Shown in pieces: positions 35,684-44,125 of a stretch of DNA of 64,000 nucleotides. The stretch's first letter is position 1. Each line of letters begins with the position of its first letter. The position numbers and the translations under genes were made by a program. The notes under the pieces were generated by a model. That model ran no database searches. It saw only the letters and a list, made by a program, of their open reading frames with translations, and was not told the origin of the DNA. Origin of the DNA: Planctomycetota bacterium (GTDB lineage Bacteria; Planctomycetota; UBA1135; UBA2386); NCBI GenBank assembly GCA_027621295.1, contig JAQCBR010000003.1, positions 16,079 through 80,078 of the forward strand, given 5' to 3'.

Positions 35684-37735
35684 CTAGCCGAACGGGTGAG
35701 CGAAGTCCTCGGGCGGCAAGTCTCTGACGAGACTCGAGTTGCCATCCTCCAGGTCAGCCCCGATCCGCTCGAGCTGGACCCGCATGGCGTCGATCTCACG
35801 CAGCCCGGACAGAATGCGGATCGCGCGGAACTCGTCCTTCAGCTGCGCACAGCGCAGCGCGGCTACGGCCTGCTGCGACGCGTCCTGGGCCGCCGCGTGG
35901 TGACAGAGCACGAGCATCGATACCAGGTGTTCGATGCCCTTGCCGAAGCGCTGCAGCGGGATCTGCGCGCGCGTCAGGTCGAGCTGGAACCAGAGGTTCG
36001 TGCCGAGGTACGCCCAGCGTCGACCGCGGAGCTTGCGCTCGGCGTAGCGCGCGAAAGGCCGTAGCGCCTTCGGCAGCCCCGCGTAGCGCCCGATCCACGA
36101 GGTCGGGACGAGGCGACCGGGGAGGCGCAGCACCTCGGTGACGAGGCCTCCGGCGATCCAGCCGACGAGGCGCCAGAAGCCAGCGTTGGTCAGCAGGCGG
36201 ATCGTCGCGAGGGCCACGCGGACCGGATGGCGGACTGCCGTGCTGGGCGCGATGCGGAACAGGATCTGATCCTTGGGCAGCGACTTGCCGTCCGGCCCGA
36301 CGTTGATCGAACGGATCACGCCGAGCATTCCGGCCATGTAGCGGTCGGTGAAGCGCGTCGTGACGTCCTTCACCATCCCCATCAGGATCAGGTCGTCCTC
36401 ACCCTCGACGACGCCGAACACGTGCATGTTCGAACGGGACTGCGCGACGCGGGACTTCGCGTCGAAGGTCCGACCGCCGAGCACGCGCTCACACGCCGTC
36501 AGCGATCGGAGCGCCGTGGTCGCGGCGGCCGACTTGGTCAGGTCGCGGAGACCGGCGAGGTCGACGCCGTCCGCATCCTGCTGCAGCGAGAGGTGCGACA
36601 GCGCGCGCGCCTGGAGCGCGCCACCGAGCATCGTGCCGAGCGCGAGCCTCGGCAGTTCGTGCTTGATGACGAGTCCGCCGACGCCTGGACGCTGGCGTGC
36701 GTAGTGCACGGCGTCCGCCGCGAACATCCGCTGGTAGCCCGCCGACATCGCCGCGAGCATGCAGCGCCCCATCCGCAGGCAGTAGAACAGCACCTCGACG
36801 CCGTCCGCCTCGATGCGGTTGGCGGCCGGCACCGGGAAGTTGTCGAAGTGGATCCGGCTGTTGTGGTTCGGCTGGAACGCGTCGACATCCGACGAGCGGA
36901 GCCAGAACTCGTGGTCGCACGCATCGCTCCGCACGATGTCGGCATCTGGCAGCTCGATGACGAACAGCCCGACGTCGCGACCACCCTTGCCGATGCGGAC
37001 GACGAAGCCCGCCAGGGCGCCGTAGGTCGCGTTCGTGATCCACAGCTTGTTGCGCGCGCCGTCCGCGAACAGGCGGAAGCCGCCGGTCTCCGGGTCGGGC
37101 TCGACGTAGGCCTGGACCTTCTTCGCGTTGACGCCGATGCCGACCTCGCTGAGTGCGAACGCCATCAGGCGGCCGTCCGAGATCATCGGCAGGAACAGGC
37201 TCTGCTGGGCCTGGTTGCCGTAGCCGAGCAGCGAGCCAGCGCCGATCGTCAGTTCGCCCGAGATCTCGACCGCGAGCGGCCCGAGTCCGTTCGCGGCGAG
37301 CTGCTCTTCGATGACCGCGAGTTCCGGGTAGGACGCCGCGCGCCCGCCGAACTCGGTCGGCACCGTGAACCCGTAGCCGCCCGCCGACGAGACCGCCGTG
37401 CGGAGCGCGGTGGACAGCTTGCCGTCCGCCTCGAACGCCTCACCCTTCGCCAGGCAGCCGAGCGCCGCGTCGAGGACGTCCTTGCCGGTCTCGCCCGCCT
37501 GGGCGGAGATCCGTGCCCCGGAGCCAAGTTCTTCGACCGGCGGGAGCGGCCCGTAGATCAGTCGCTCGACGAGGCTCTGCTTCGCGCGGCCGAGGCGCTG
37601 CGCGGCGCGGGTCGCGACGTCGTCCAGGGCAGCCACGTCGCGGGCCTGCTCGGCGTCACCCGCCGCAGCCAGCGCCTGGGCAGCGGTCGAGAGGGCGGGC
37701 TCGGTCTCCGGGGACTTCGTGTCTCGGCTGGTCAT
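35684..37735 (-). CDS. Acyl-CoA dehydrogenase family protein
   Basis: 683-residue FAD enzyme of fatty-acid beta-oxidation, longer than the ~380-residue standard. The core shows GGYGFTVPTEFGGRAAS, MAFALSEVGIGVNAKKV, GARNKLWITNATYGALAGFVVR and a probable catalytic-base region FGVVEGEDDLILMGM. The C-terminal ~170 residues are an extra helical domain as in large FadE-like or very-long-chain enzymes. Chain-length specificity is unknown. It may work with the crotonases and hydroxyacyl-CoA dehydrogenase at 43-47 kb. The upstream 124-bp gap holds no gene. Confidence 0.86.
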   Translation of the reverse strand: MTSRDTKSPETEPALSTAAQALAAAGDAEQARDVAALDDVATRAAQRLGRAKQSLVERLIYGPLPPVEELGSGARISAQAGETGKDVLDAALGCLAKGEAFEADGKLSTALRTAVSSAGGYGFTVPTEFGGRAASYPELAVIEEQLAANGLGPLAVEISGELTIGAGSLLGYGNQAQQSLFLPMISDGRLMAFALSEVGIGVNAKKVQAYVEPDPETGGFRLFADGARNKLWITNATYGALAGFVVRIGKGGRDVGLFVIELPDADIVRSDACDHEFWLRSSDVDAFQPNHNSRIHFDNFPVPAANRIEADGVEVLFYCLRMGRCMLAAMSAGYQRMFAADAVHYARQRPGVGGLVIKHELPRLALGTMLGGALQARALSHLSLQQDADGVDLAGLRDLTKSAAATTALRSLTACERVLGGRTFDAKSRVAQSRSNMHVFGVVEGEDDLILMGMVKDVTTRFTDRYMAGMLGVIRSINVGPDGKSLPKDQILFRIAPSTAVRHPVRVALATIRLLTNAGFWRLVGWIAGGLVTEVLRLPGRLVPTSWIGRYAGLPKALRPFARYAERKLRGRRWAYLGTNLWFQLDLTRAQIPLQRFGKGIEHLVSMLVLCHHAAAQDASQQAVAALRCAQLKDEFRAIRILSGLREIDAMRVQLERIGADLEDGNSSLVRDLPPEDFAHPFG

Positions 37736-37859
37736 GAGGTCGGTCAGGGGGACGCGGGGTCCGGAGATCGCCGGACACCCTGGTCAGGGCGGGCTTTCGA
37801 AGGCCGACCGCCCGGAGACGCACCTCGAACTGGCGCGGGGCGGGAACGCCTCGGTCCGG

Positions 37860-38090
37860 TCAATCGAGCGCCTCGGCGTCCGCGGTGTCCTCCGGATCCT
37901 CGTCCCCGCCCCGGAGCCGCGCGACCTTGGCGCGGACCTTCTTGTTCTGCTTCCGGAGACGGTCGTTGCTCTGCTGGAGGCGCTGCAGCTCATCGCAGAG
38001 AGCGCGCACCTCGCCGCGACCGAGGGTGAGCTCGGCCTCTTCGCCGGGGTTCGTCTGGAGCCAGGAACGGAGCTTCGTCGCGTCGATCAT
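37860..38090 (-). CDS. Small coiled-coil protein, function unknown
   Basis: 76 residues. A short N-terminal part (MIDATKLRSWLQTNPGEEAEL) is followed by a basic heptad-like helix (LCDELQRLQQSNDRLRKQNKKVRAKVARL) and an acidic tail (GGDEDPEDTADAEALD). No signal peptide. The coding call rests on codon bias, the clean coiled coil and a TAGCAT element 11 nt before the ATG. It could be a small nucleoid or adaptor protein, but no family is recognised. Confidence 0.58.
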   Translation of the reverse strand: MIDATKLRSWLQTNPGEEAELTLGRGEVRALCDELQRLQQSNDRLRKQNKKVRAKVARLRGGDEDPEDTADAEALD

Positions 38091-38101
38091 CAGGGGCGAA
38101 G

Positions 38102-38107
38102 ATGCTA
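38102..38107 (-). promoter_or_regulatory. -10-like TAGCAT, leaderless context
   Basis: TAGCAT on the minus strand ends 11 nt before the ATG of the small coiled-coil gene. It overlaps the TAG stop codon of the upstream lipoprotein gene. Confidence 0.38.
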
Positions 38108-39121
38108 CCGCCCGCCGGTGTCCGAACCTTCGGCGGAACCAGGCACTTGCCAGGTGAAGTCCCAGGAACGGAGCTCCTCGACCCCCTGCGGGTCGCCGCC
38201 TTCCGGCGACGGGCGCTCCATGCGGAATCTCGCCTCGACGTGGAGCGGGAGCAGGCGCGCGGGATCGAGGATCGCGATCCGCTCGACCTCACCACGGACA
38301 CCCATCAGCGTCGCGCGGACGTTCTCAGGGACGTCGGCCGGCAGCTCCTCGGCCACCGGCTCGACCATCCCCCGGATCTCCAGCCGGACGTGGTCGGCGG
38401 GATCGGCGATGTAGCCACGCATCTTCACCGGCAGCTCGAGCTCCGAGCCGAGCGGCGCCCAGGGCAACGTCGTGAACACGGGTCGGGTCACGGTCTCGCC
38501 GGGAGCGGCGCGCAGCCCCGCCCAGATGCCGACCCACACCGCGTAGCGATCGCCGGCGGCCCGGATCAGACCCTCGCGCTGCTCGGGCGAGCGCATCATC
38601 GCCGCGCGCGCCCGGAGCGCCGACTCGATGTCCGCTCGCTCCGCGAGGTCTTCACCGGCCGATTCGATCTGCGCCTCGACCGCCAGGGCCGACCGCTCGA
38701 TCCAGGCGTCGGCGTCCTCGACTCCGACGAAGCTCCCGTCTGCGCCCACGAGGATCGCCGGCATCGCGGACTCGAGGGAGCCGAGCATGCCCGCGAAGCG
38801 CTGGCCGACGGCCTCCCGGTCGGCGCGCTCGCCACCGACCTCGACGAGGTCGAGATCACTGGTGCGGATCACGAGCCCGCCTTCCGCCACACCTTCGACC
38901 GTCAGCAGGTAGCGCACGGAGAATCCGAGGCCGGCACCCCGGATCCGCTCGACGACCTCGGCCCGCGCGCCGGCCGGCCAAGCGAATCCAAGCTCGATCG
39001 GCCCCGCCGGCTGCTCGGCCTCGGGTCGCACCGTCGCGTCGACCACGCGGCCCGCGTCGGCACCCCCACAGCTGTAGAGAAGGGTGACGATCGCGAGAGC
39101 AGCGGCGTGTCTAGGGAGCAT
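38105..39121 (-). CDS. Putative lipoprotein, function unknown
   Basis: 338 residues. The N-terminus MLPRHAAALAIVTLLYSCGG is a lipoprotein signal peptide with a plausible lipobox (LYSC, modified Cys 18). The mature protein is mixed alpha/beta with a long acidic helix (ALAVEAQIESAGEDLAERADIESALRAR). Blocks such as FTTLPWAPLGSELELPVKMRGYI and LPLHVEARFRMERP follow. No domain is recognised. It is preceded on the same strand by another lipoprotein gene (39187-40881), 65 bp away. Confidence 0.65.
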   Translation of the reverse strand: MLPRHAAALAIVTLLYSCGGADAGRVVDATVRPEAEQPAGPIELGFAWPAGARAEVVERIRGAGLGFSVRYLLTVEGVAEGGLVIRTSDLDLVEVGGERADREAVGQRFAGMLGSLESAMPAILVGADGSFVGVEDADAWIERSALAVEAQIESAGEDLAERADIESALRARAAMMRSPEQREGLIRAAGDRYAVWVGIWAGLRAAPGETVTRPVFTTLPWAPLGSELELPVKMRGYIADPADHVRLEIRGMVEPVAEELPADVPENVRATLMGVRGEVERIAILDPARLLPLHVEARFRMERPSPEGGDPQGVEELRSWDFTWQVPGSAEGSDTGGR

Positions 39122-39186
39122 CCCCGCCGATCATGCCCGCGCCGGACCGGGTGGTCCAACGCGGACGCGACGTCGGCGAACCTGCT

Positions 39187-40881
39187 TCAGCGCACCTGCA
39201 GGAACACCGGCCCACGCTCGGACTCGAAGTCCCAGTTCGCGTTCCGTGCCCTGACCTGCACGCGGATGCGCGCCCACTCACCCTCGATCGGGAAGTGGCA
39301 TTCGATCCCGCCGTCGGGCCCCTGCCGATGCGCGAAGCCCGCACCGCCGTCGCCGAAGTGCGCGCGGTTCTGGAACGCGACCCTGGCCTGCAGGCCCGTG
39401 TCCCAGTCGACGAGGATCTCGTAGGTGTCGGTCGGCTCGACCAGGAACTGGGTCAGGTCCTCGTCCAGCAACAGGTAGACGTCGGTCGCATCGACCGAGG
39501 TGAAGACACCGCCCATGTCCGGACGGCTCTCCCACAGACGATCGCGCGTCTGCAGCATGATCCGGTCACGATCACGATCCCAGTCACCGAGATCGCCGTC
39601 GATCGTCTTCGTCGCCATGGTCACGGCAGCGTTGTCGAGCAAGAGCGCGTAGCCCGGATCTTCCTGGAGGATACCTGGTTCGGGTGCCGTGCCGCCGATG
39701 GAGACGAGAGCCCCGCCGAAGGACGCCATCTCCGCGGTCAGTCCGGCCAGCGACGTGACGCCGAGCAGGCGCCTCGCCGTCAACGGATCGGCGATCGACT
39801 TGATGTAGAGCGCCCGTAGATCGACGCCGGCGAACAGGCGGCGGAAGTCGAGGACGGTGTGCAGCTCCTGCGGCAGGACGGTCCCGTCGGGCAGCGTCGT
39901 GATCGTGAACGTGCCGTCCAGCGCCCCGACCATCGCACGGAGCCAGTTCCGCAGCTGCTCTTCCTGCTGCAGCATCAGCTGCCGCATCGTGGGGTCGGCG
40001 ATCCACTGCTCGAGGCGCGCCATCGACATCACCCCTTCACGCTGCTGCTCCTGATTCTCGGCGCGGACCTGCTCCATGCAGCTCTCGTAGCAGAGGAAGC
40101 AGTCCTGCAGGCGATCGCGCAGGCGCGTCAGGTTCTGCGTGCGGAGCAGCGTGCCGAAACCCGGGTGCTCGATGTCGACCACCGCGATCGGGTCGATCGT
40201 CGGGTCGTCGACGAAGTCGAGCTCGTTCGGCGACAGCGCGTCGTAGTCGTAGACCGTCAGCCCCTCGATCAGTGCGCGCAGCGCCTCGACGACCGCGAGT
40301 GCTGCCATCGCATCCGCGTGGTCGAGACGGATCGCGTGGTCACCGCCGGGCGACAACCAGGCGAGGAACCGTCCACCACGGTCCGCCGGGATCACGTATT
40401 CCCAGTCCTCGGGGACCTCACCCAGCGCGGTCGACACGGCGTCCAGCACCGGGAGCACGTCGTCGATCAGGAGCGTGGCGAGCTCGTCGAGCGTCGGGAA
40501 GTCGTCCTTGAACAGCCCTTCGCCGTGCTCCTCGAGGGCCAGGAGCAGATCCCAGAACGTCGCGCCATCGATGAACTGGATGCCTGCTCGCTCCAGCGTG
40601 AGGCGGAAGCGATGTTGGGCCTGGGTCCTCGTCTGGATCTCGTCGAGCGCAACGACGCTGGCCAGGACGACCTGCGCGTCGACGTTCGACGGATCGAGCC
40701 GTGTCGCGGCGAAGAGGTCGTCGCGCATCGCCTCGAAGTCATCGCTGCCGTCGAACAGCGCGGTCACGGTGTCGAGTGTCAGCCTCGCGGCTTCGTTGGT
40801 GTTCTTGCCGGTCGACTTGTCGTGGCAAGCGGTTGCAGCGAGAAGCAGTGCCAAGGCTGCAGACGGGGCTCTGTGCATCAT
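39187..40881 (-). CDS. Putative lipoprotein with C-terminal CBM9-like domain
   Basis: 564 residues from the ATG at 40881 (MMHRAPSAALALLLAATACHDK), a lipoprotein-type signal. The start is fixed by a GGAGGAA ribosome-binding site 8 nt upstream. The N-terminal ~380 residues are mostly helical with TPR-like spacing (FAATRLDPSNVDAQVVLASVVAL). Residues ~415-564 (KTIDGDLGDWDRDRDR, DATDVYLLLDEDL, YEILVDWDTGLQ) have the opening and strand pattern of CBM9-type sugar-binding domains. A role in binding a surface glycan is inferred. Confidence 0.68.
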   Translation of the reverse strand: MMHRAPSAALALLLAATACHDKSTGKNTNEAARLTLDTVTALFDGSDDFEAMRDDLFAATRLDPSNVDAQVVLASVVALDEIQTRTQAQHRFRLTLERAGIQFIDGATFWDLLLALEEHGEGLFKDDFPTLDELATLLIDDVLPVLDAVSTALGEVPEDWEYVIPADRGGRFLAWLSPGGDHAIRLDHADAMAALAVVEALRALIEGLTVYDYDALSPNELDFVDDPTIDPIAVVDIEHPGFGTLLRTQNLTRLRDRLQDCFLCYESCMEQVRAENQEQQREGVMSMARLEQWIADPTMRQLMLQQEEQLRNWLRAMVGALDGTFTITTLPDGTVLPQELHTVLDFRRLFAGVDLRALYIKSIADPLTARRLLGVTSLAGLTAEMASFGGALVSIGGTAPEPGILQEDPGYALLLDNAAVTMATKTIDGDLGDWDRDRDRIMLQTRDRLWESRPDMGGVFTSVDATDVYLLLDEDLTQFLVEPTDTYEILVDWDTGLQARVAFQNRAHFGDGGAGFAHRQGPDGGIECHFPIEGEWARIRVQVRARNANWDFESERGPVFLQVR

Positions 40882-40889
40882 CTTCGGTG

Positions 40890-40896
40890 TTCCTCC
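40890..40896 (-). promoter_or_regulatory. Strong Shine-Dalgarno GGAGGAA
   Basis: GGAGGAA on the minus strand, 8 nt before the ATG at 40881. It selects this start over the upstream GTG/ATG used in the ORF track and contrasts with the leaderless-type genes nearby. Confidence 0.6.
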
Positions 40897-40978
40897 GGTT
40901 CGGCCCAATGCGGGCGCCCGGTCGAACGCCTCGTGCCCCGTGCCGTTGCGTCCCGAATCGCACGACGAATCAGCCCCA

Positions 40979-40995
40979 TGGGCACCTCGTTTGCG
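40979..40995 (+). promoter_or_regulatory. Candidate sigma-54 promoter (GGCAC-N5-TTGC)
   Basis: GGCAC at 40981-40985, five bases, then TTGC at 40991-40994: the -24/-12 core with correct spacing, in the intergenic region ~110 bp before the secreted DNRLRE gene. The T before GGCAC is replaced by G. A sigma-54 activator gene lies 10 kb away. Confidence 0.38.
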
Positions 40996-41105
40996 CGTGA
41001 GACCAGGGCGTGCATCCCCCCCTTGCCGTCGGACGAAGGTCGCGGGACGCTGTCTCCCCCCCGGCCTGCCCCGAGTCAGACCCTGGCCGCGAGCCCACGC
41101 TCGTC

Positions 41106-42164
41106 ATGACCATGCGCATCCAGAAGATCCTCACGACGCTGGGCTTCGCCCTCATCGCAAGCGGCGGAGCCACGTCGCAGACGACGGTCACGCTCGAGCC
41201 GGTCGCCGACACGACGCTGTACCAGTTCGATCCGTTCGCCAGCAACGGCGCCGGGACCCGCCTGTTCTGCGGCAACGACCTCGCGGCGTCGTCCAAGCGC
41301 GGGCTGCTGCAGTTCGACGTCCACGCATCGATCCCGCCCGGCTCCGTGATCCGCTCGGCCCAGCTGGGCATGAGCGTGGTCCAGACCAGGGCTCCGGCGC
41401 TCCCGGTCGACCTGCACCGCGTCCTCTCGCCCTGGGGTGAGGGGACTTCGTTCGCATCGAGCGGACAGGGCGGCGGCGCACCGGCGACCCCGGGAGATGC
41501 CACCTGGTTCGACGCGAACTTCGGGGTCCAGCAGTGGGCGCAGATGGGCGGCGACTACGCGCTCTCGTCGAGCGCCTCGACGGTCTGCGGCTCGACCGGC
41601 CGCTTCACGTGGTCGTCGACCGGCCTCGTCAACGACGTCCAGGCCTGGGTCAACGGCACCGCCGCGGACTTCGGCTGGATCGTCATCTCGGGTGAGTCCG
41701 GAACGATGACGGCGCGCGCGTTCGCGACGCGCGAAGCGGCGGCCGGCCAGCGTCCGACGCTGACCGTCACCTACGACCCGCCGACCGCGGCCATCGTCGG
41801 CTACGGCACCGGCTGCGCGGGCGGGGGAATCCTGCCGATGACGATCACCGCGTCGTCGCAGCCGACCGTCCCCAACGCGCAGTTCTCGCTCCGCCGCACC
41901 GGCGGCCCTCGTATCGCGACCTTCGTGCTGAACCTGTTCGGGGACATCCTGTCCTCGCCGCTCCCGCTGACGCCTGGCTGCGACCTCTGGGGGAACCCGG
42001 GGACGCTGCTCGCATCGGTGACGATGCCGGCCGTCCTCCCGCTGCCGATCCCGAACGACCCGGGCATCCTGGGCGCAACGCTCGGCCTCCAGGCCTTCGC
42101 GATCGACCCGGCGACGCAGACCTTCGCGTCGTCGAGCGCGCTCCAGCTCCGCTTCGGGCTGTGA
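41106..42164 (+). CDS. Secreted DNRLRE-domain protein with shared C-terminal domain
   Basis: 352 residues from the ATG at 41106 (signal peptide ILTTLGFALIASGGATSQ). Residues ~25-220 match the DNRLRE-type beta-sandwich: VADTTLYQFDPFASNGAGTRLFCG, KRGLLQFDVHASIPPGSVIRSAQLGMSV, WSSTGLVNDVQAWVNG and RPTLTVTYDPP. Residues ~225-352 are the secreted domain shared with three other proteins here (GYGTGCAGGGILP, SPLPLTPGCDLWG, LPIPNDPGILG). Probably a surface or matrix structural protein. Its stop overlaps the GTG of the Rsm22-like gene. Confidence 0.8.
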   Translation: MTMRIQKILTTLGFALIASGGATSQTTVTLEPVADTTLYQFDPFASNGAGTRLFCGNDLAASSKRGLLQFDVHASIPPGSVIRSAQLGMSVVQTRAPALPVDLHRVLSPWGEGTSFASSGQGGGAPATPGDATWFDANFGVQQWAQMGGDYALSSSASTVCGSTGRFTWSSTGLVNDVQAWVNGTAADFGWIVISGESGTMTARAFATREAAAGQRPTLTVTYDPPTAAIVGYGTGCAGGGILPMTITASSQPTVPNAQFSLRRTGGPRIATFVLNLFGDILSSPLPLTPGCDLWGNPGTLLASVTMPAVLPLPIPNDPGILGATLGLQAFAIDPATQTFASSSALQLRFGL

Positions 42165-43177
42165 CGGAGGGGAGAGGCCCCGACCTCGAGCGCCTGCGGC
42201 GTCTGCGGGACCTGTTCCTCGACGCGACGGGCGCACCGCGCGCCGTCGCCGCCTACTGGCAGAGCGACGAGGACCTCGCCGCCTACGACGCGGTCTTCGC
42301 CGCGCGGATCGGCTGGAAGTGGGACGCAGCCCTCGAGGATGCGATCGCCCGCGGGTTCGCGCCCGGGAACGGACTCCACGTCGTCGACTTCGGATGTGGC
42401 ACGGGCATCGCGGCACGGCGATTCGCCGCACGCTTCGACGTCTCGGAAGTGCGCTGCGTGGACCACTCGGCGCGGGCCGCCGCGTTCGCCGCCGCTCGTC
42501 TGCGCGACGAGCGCCCCCAGGTCGCCACGTCCGCGGCCATGCCCGGTCCCCACGATGCTGACCCGGACGTATTGCTGATCAGCCACGTGCTCGACGAGCT
42601 CGGACCGTCCACGGAGGACGCGCTGCTGGAACTCGCCGCCCGATCGAAGCACGTCGTCTGGGTCGAACCCGGCAGCCGCGTGGTGTCGCGACGGCTCGCC
42701 ACCCACCGCGACCACCTGGTCGCGAACGCCGGCTTCTCGATCGTTGCGCCGTGCCCACACCAGGGACCGTGCAGCGCGCTCCGCGCGGACGGCAGCCACT
42801 GGTGCCACTTCTTCGCGTCTCCGCCAGCCGAGGTCTTCACGGACGGGGACTGGGTGCGACTCGGCCGCGAGCTCGGCATCGACCTGCGCGCCCTGCCGTA
42901 CGCCAGCCTCGTGCTGTCACGGGCCCCCTCGGGCGACCTGGCATCCGTGGGCCGCGTCCTGGCGAGACCAGAGGTCTCCGGCAAGGAAGCGCGCGTCTTC
43001 GTCTGCGACGCGGAGGGCCTCCATCACCTGGCCGCGTTCAAGAGCCGCGGCAGCGCCGACGCGTGGCGCACGCTGAAGAAGGCCGGCTCCGGCCTGCGCG
43101 ATGTGCGCGTGGAGCGGGATGGCGCGAAGCTTCGCGCCATCGAACCGCTGCACGCGTCGGATCAGCCCCAGTCGTAG
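42161..43177 (+). CDS. Rsm22-like small-ribosomal-subunit methyltransferase family protein
   Basis: 338 residues from a GTG overlapping the upstream stop (GTGA). It has a class I SAM motif HVVDFGCGTGIAARRFAA, a DxxHVLDELG-type segment and, around residues 198-220, a cysteine cluster CPHQGPCSAL...HWCHF. That cluster is the hallmark of Rsm22/METTL17 proteins, where it is reported to bind an Fe-S cluster. Yeast and mammalian homologues act in mitochondrial small-subunit biogenesis; the bacterial role is unknown. It overlaps the convergent hydroxyacyl-CoA dehydrogenase gene by 16 bp. Confidence 0.83.
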   Translation: MTEGRGPDLERLRRLRDLFLDATGAPRAVAAYWQSDEDLAAYDAVFAARIGWKWDAALEDAIARGFAPGNGLHVVDFGCGTGIAARRFAARFDVSEVRCVDHSARAAAFAAARLRDERPQVATSAAMPGPHDADPDVLLISHVLDELGPSTEDALLELAARSKHVVWVEPGSRVVSRRLATHRDHLVANAGFSIVAPCPHQGPCSALRADGSHWCHFFASPPAEVFTDGDWVRLGRELGIDLRALPYASLVLSRAPSGDLASVGRVLARPEVSGKEARVFVCDAEGLHHLAAFKSRGSADAWRTLKKAGSGLRDVRVERDGAKLRAIEPLHASDQPQS

Positions 43178-44034
43178 AAGCCTCGGCCCGACTTCTTGCC
43201 GAGCTTGCCCTCGGCCACCATGTCGCGGAGCAGCTGCGGCGCCTCGAAGACCGGGCTGTCGAGCTCCTTGCGCAGGTAGTCGGCGATCGCGAGCCGCACG
43301 TCGAGGCCGACGAGGTCCGTGAGTCGGAGCGGACCCATCGGGTGTCGGTAGCCGAGCTCCATCGCCTTGTCGATGTCGGCGGCCGAAGCCACCTCGGCCT
43401 CGACCATCCGGATCGCCTCGAGGCCGATGCAGACGCCGAGGCGGGACGTCGCGAACCCGGGGCTGTCACGCACGACGATCGGCTCCTTCTGGATCTGCGT
43501 CGCGTAGGTCCGCACCCCCTCGAGCGTCGCGTCGCTCGCAGCCGCGGGCCGCACGATCTCGAGCAGCGCCATGATCGGCACCGGGTTGAAGAAGTGCATG
43601 CCGATGCAGCGCTCCGGGGAAGGGAGCCCCTCGAAGATGCCGGCGAGCGAAAGCGAAGAGGTGTTCGTCGCGAGCACGGCGGTCGCCGGCGCCGCGGCGG
43701 CCACTGCCGCGAACACCTCGCGCTTCAGCTCGAGCCGCTCCGGCACGGCCTCGATGATGAGATCGGCCCCGGCGACCGCCGCCGCCAGATCCGTCGTCGT
43801 CCCGAGCCGTCCGAGCGTCGCCTCCCGCAGCTCGGGCGCGACCTTGCCCTTCTCGACGCCCTTGTCGAGGAAGCCGCGGATCGTCCCCATCCCGCGCTCG
43901 ACGAACGCATCCTCGACGTCCCGCAGCACGACCTGGGACCCGGCCTGCGCACAGACCTGCGCGATCCCGGCCCCCATCGTCCCGGCACCGAGGACTGCGA
44001 CACGGGGGAAGACGACGTTCTGCGAATCGGTCAT
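43162..44034 (-). CDS. 3-hydroxyacyl-CoA (3-hydroxybutyryl-CoA) dehydrogenase
   Basis: 290-residue NAD-dependent enzyme oxidising 3-hydroxyacyl-CoA to 3-oxoacyl-CoA, the usual single-function length. The N-terminal Rossmann motif VAVLGAGTMGAGIAQVCAQAG is followed by the catalytic histidine in GMHFFNPVPIMALLEIVR. The C-terminal dimerisation signature is VVRDSPGFATSRLG...ELGYRHPMGPLRLTDLVGLD. Last gene of a minus-strand beta-oxidation-type run, 91 bp after the crotonase gene. Confidence 0.93.
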   Translation of the reverse strand: MTDSQNVVFPRVAVLGAGTMGAGIAQVCAQAGSQVVLRDVEDAFVERGMGTIRGFLDKGVEKGKVAPELREATLGRLGTTTDLAAAVAGADLIIEAVPERLELKREVFAAVAAAAPATAVLATNTSSLSLAGIFEGLPSPERCIGMHFFNPVPIMALLEIVRPAAASDATLEGVRTYATQIQKEPIVVRDSPGFATSRLGVCIGLEAIRMVEAEVASAADIDKAMELGYRHPMGPLRLTDLVGLDVRLAIADYLRKELDSPVFEAPQLLRDMVAEGKLGKKSGRGFYDWG

Positions 44035-44125
44035 GGTTCAGGCTGGGTAGGCGGACGAGCGATCAAACACGACGTGCGCGAGCGGCTCCAACGCAAAGGC
44101 CATGACGCCGCGGCGGTTCCGCCTC

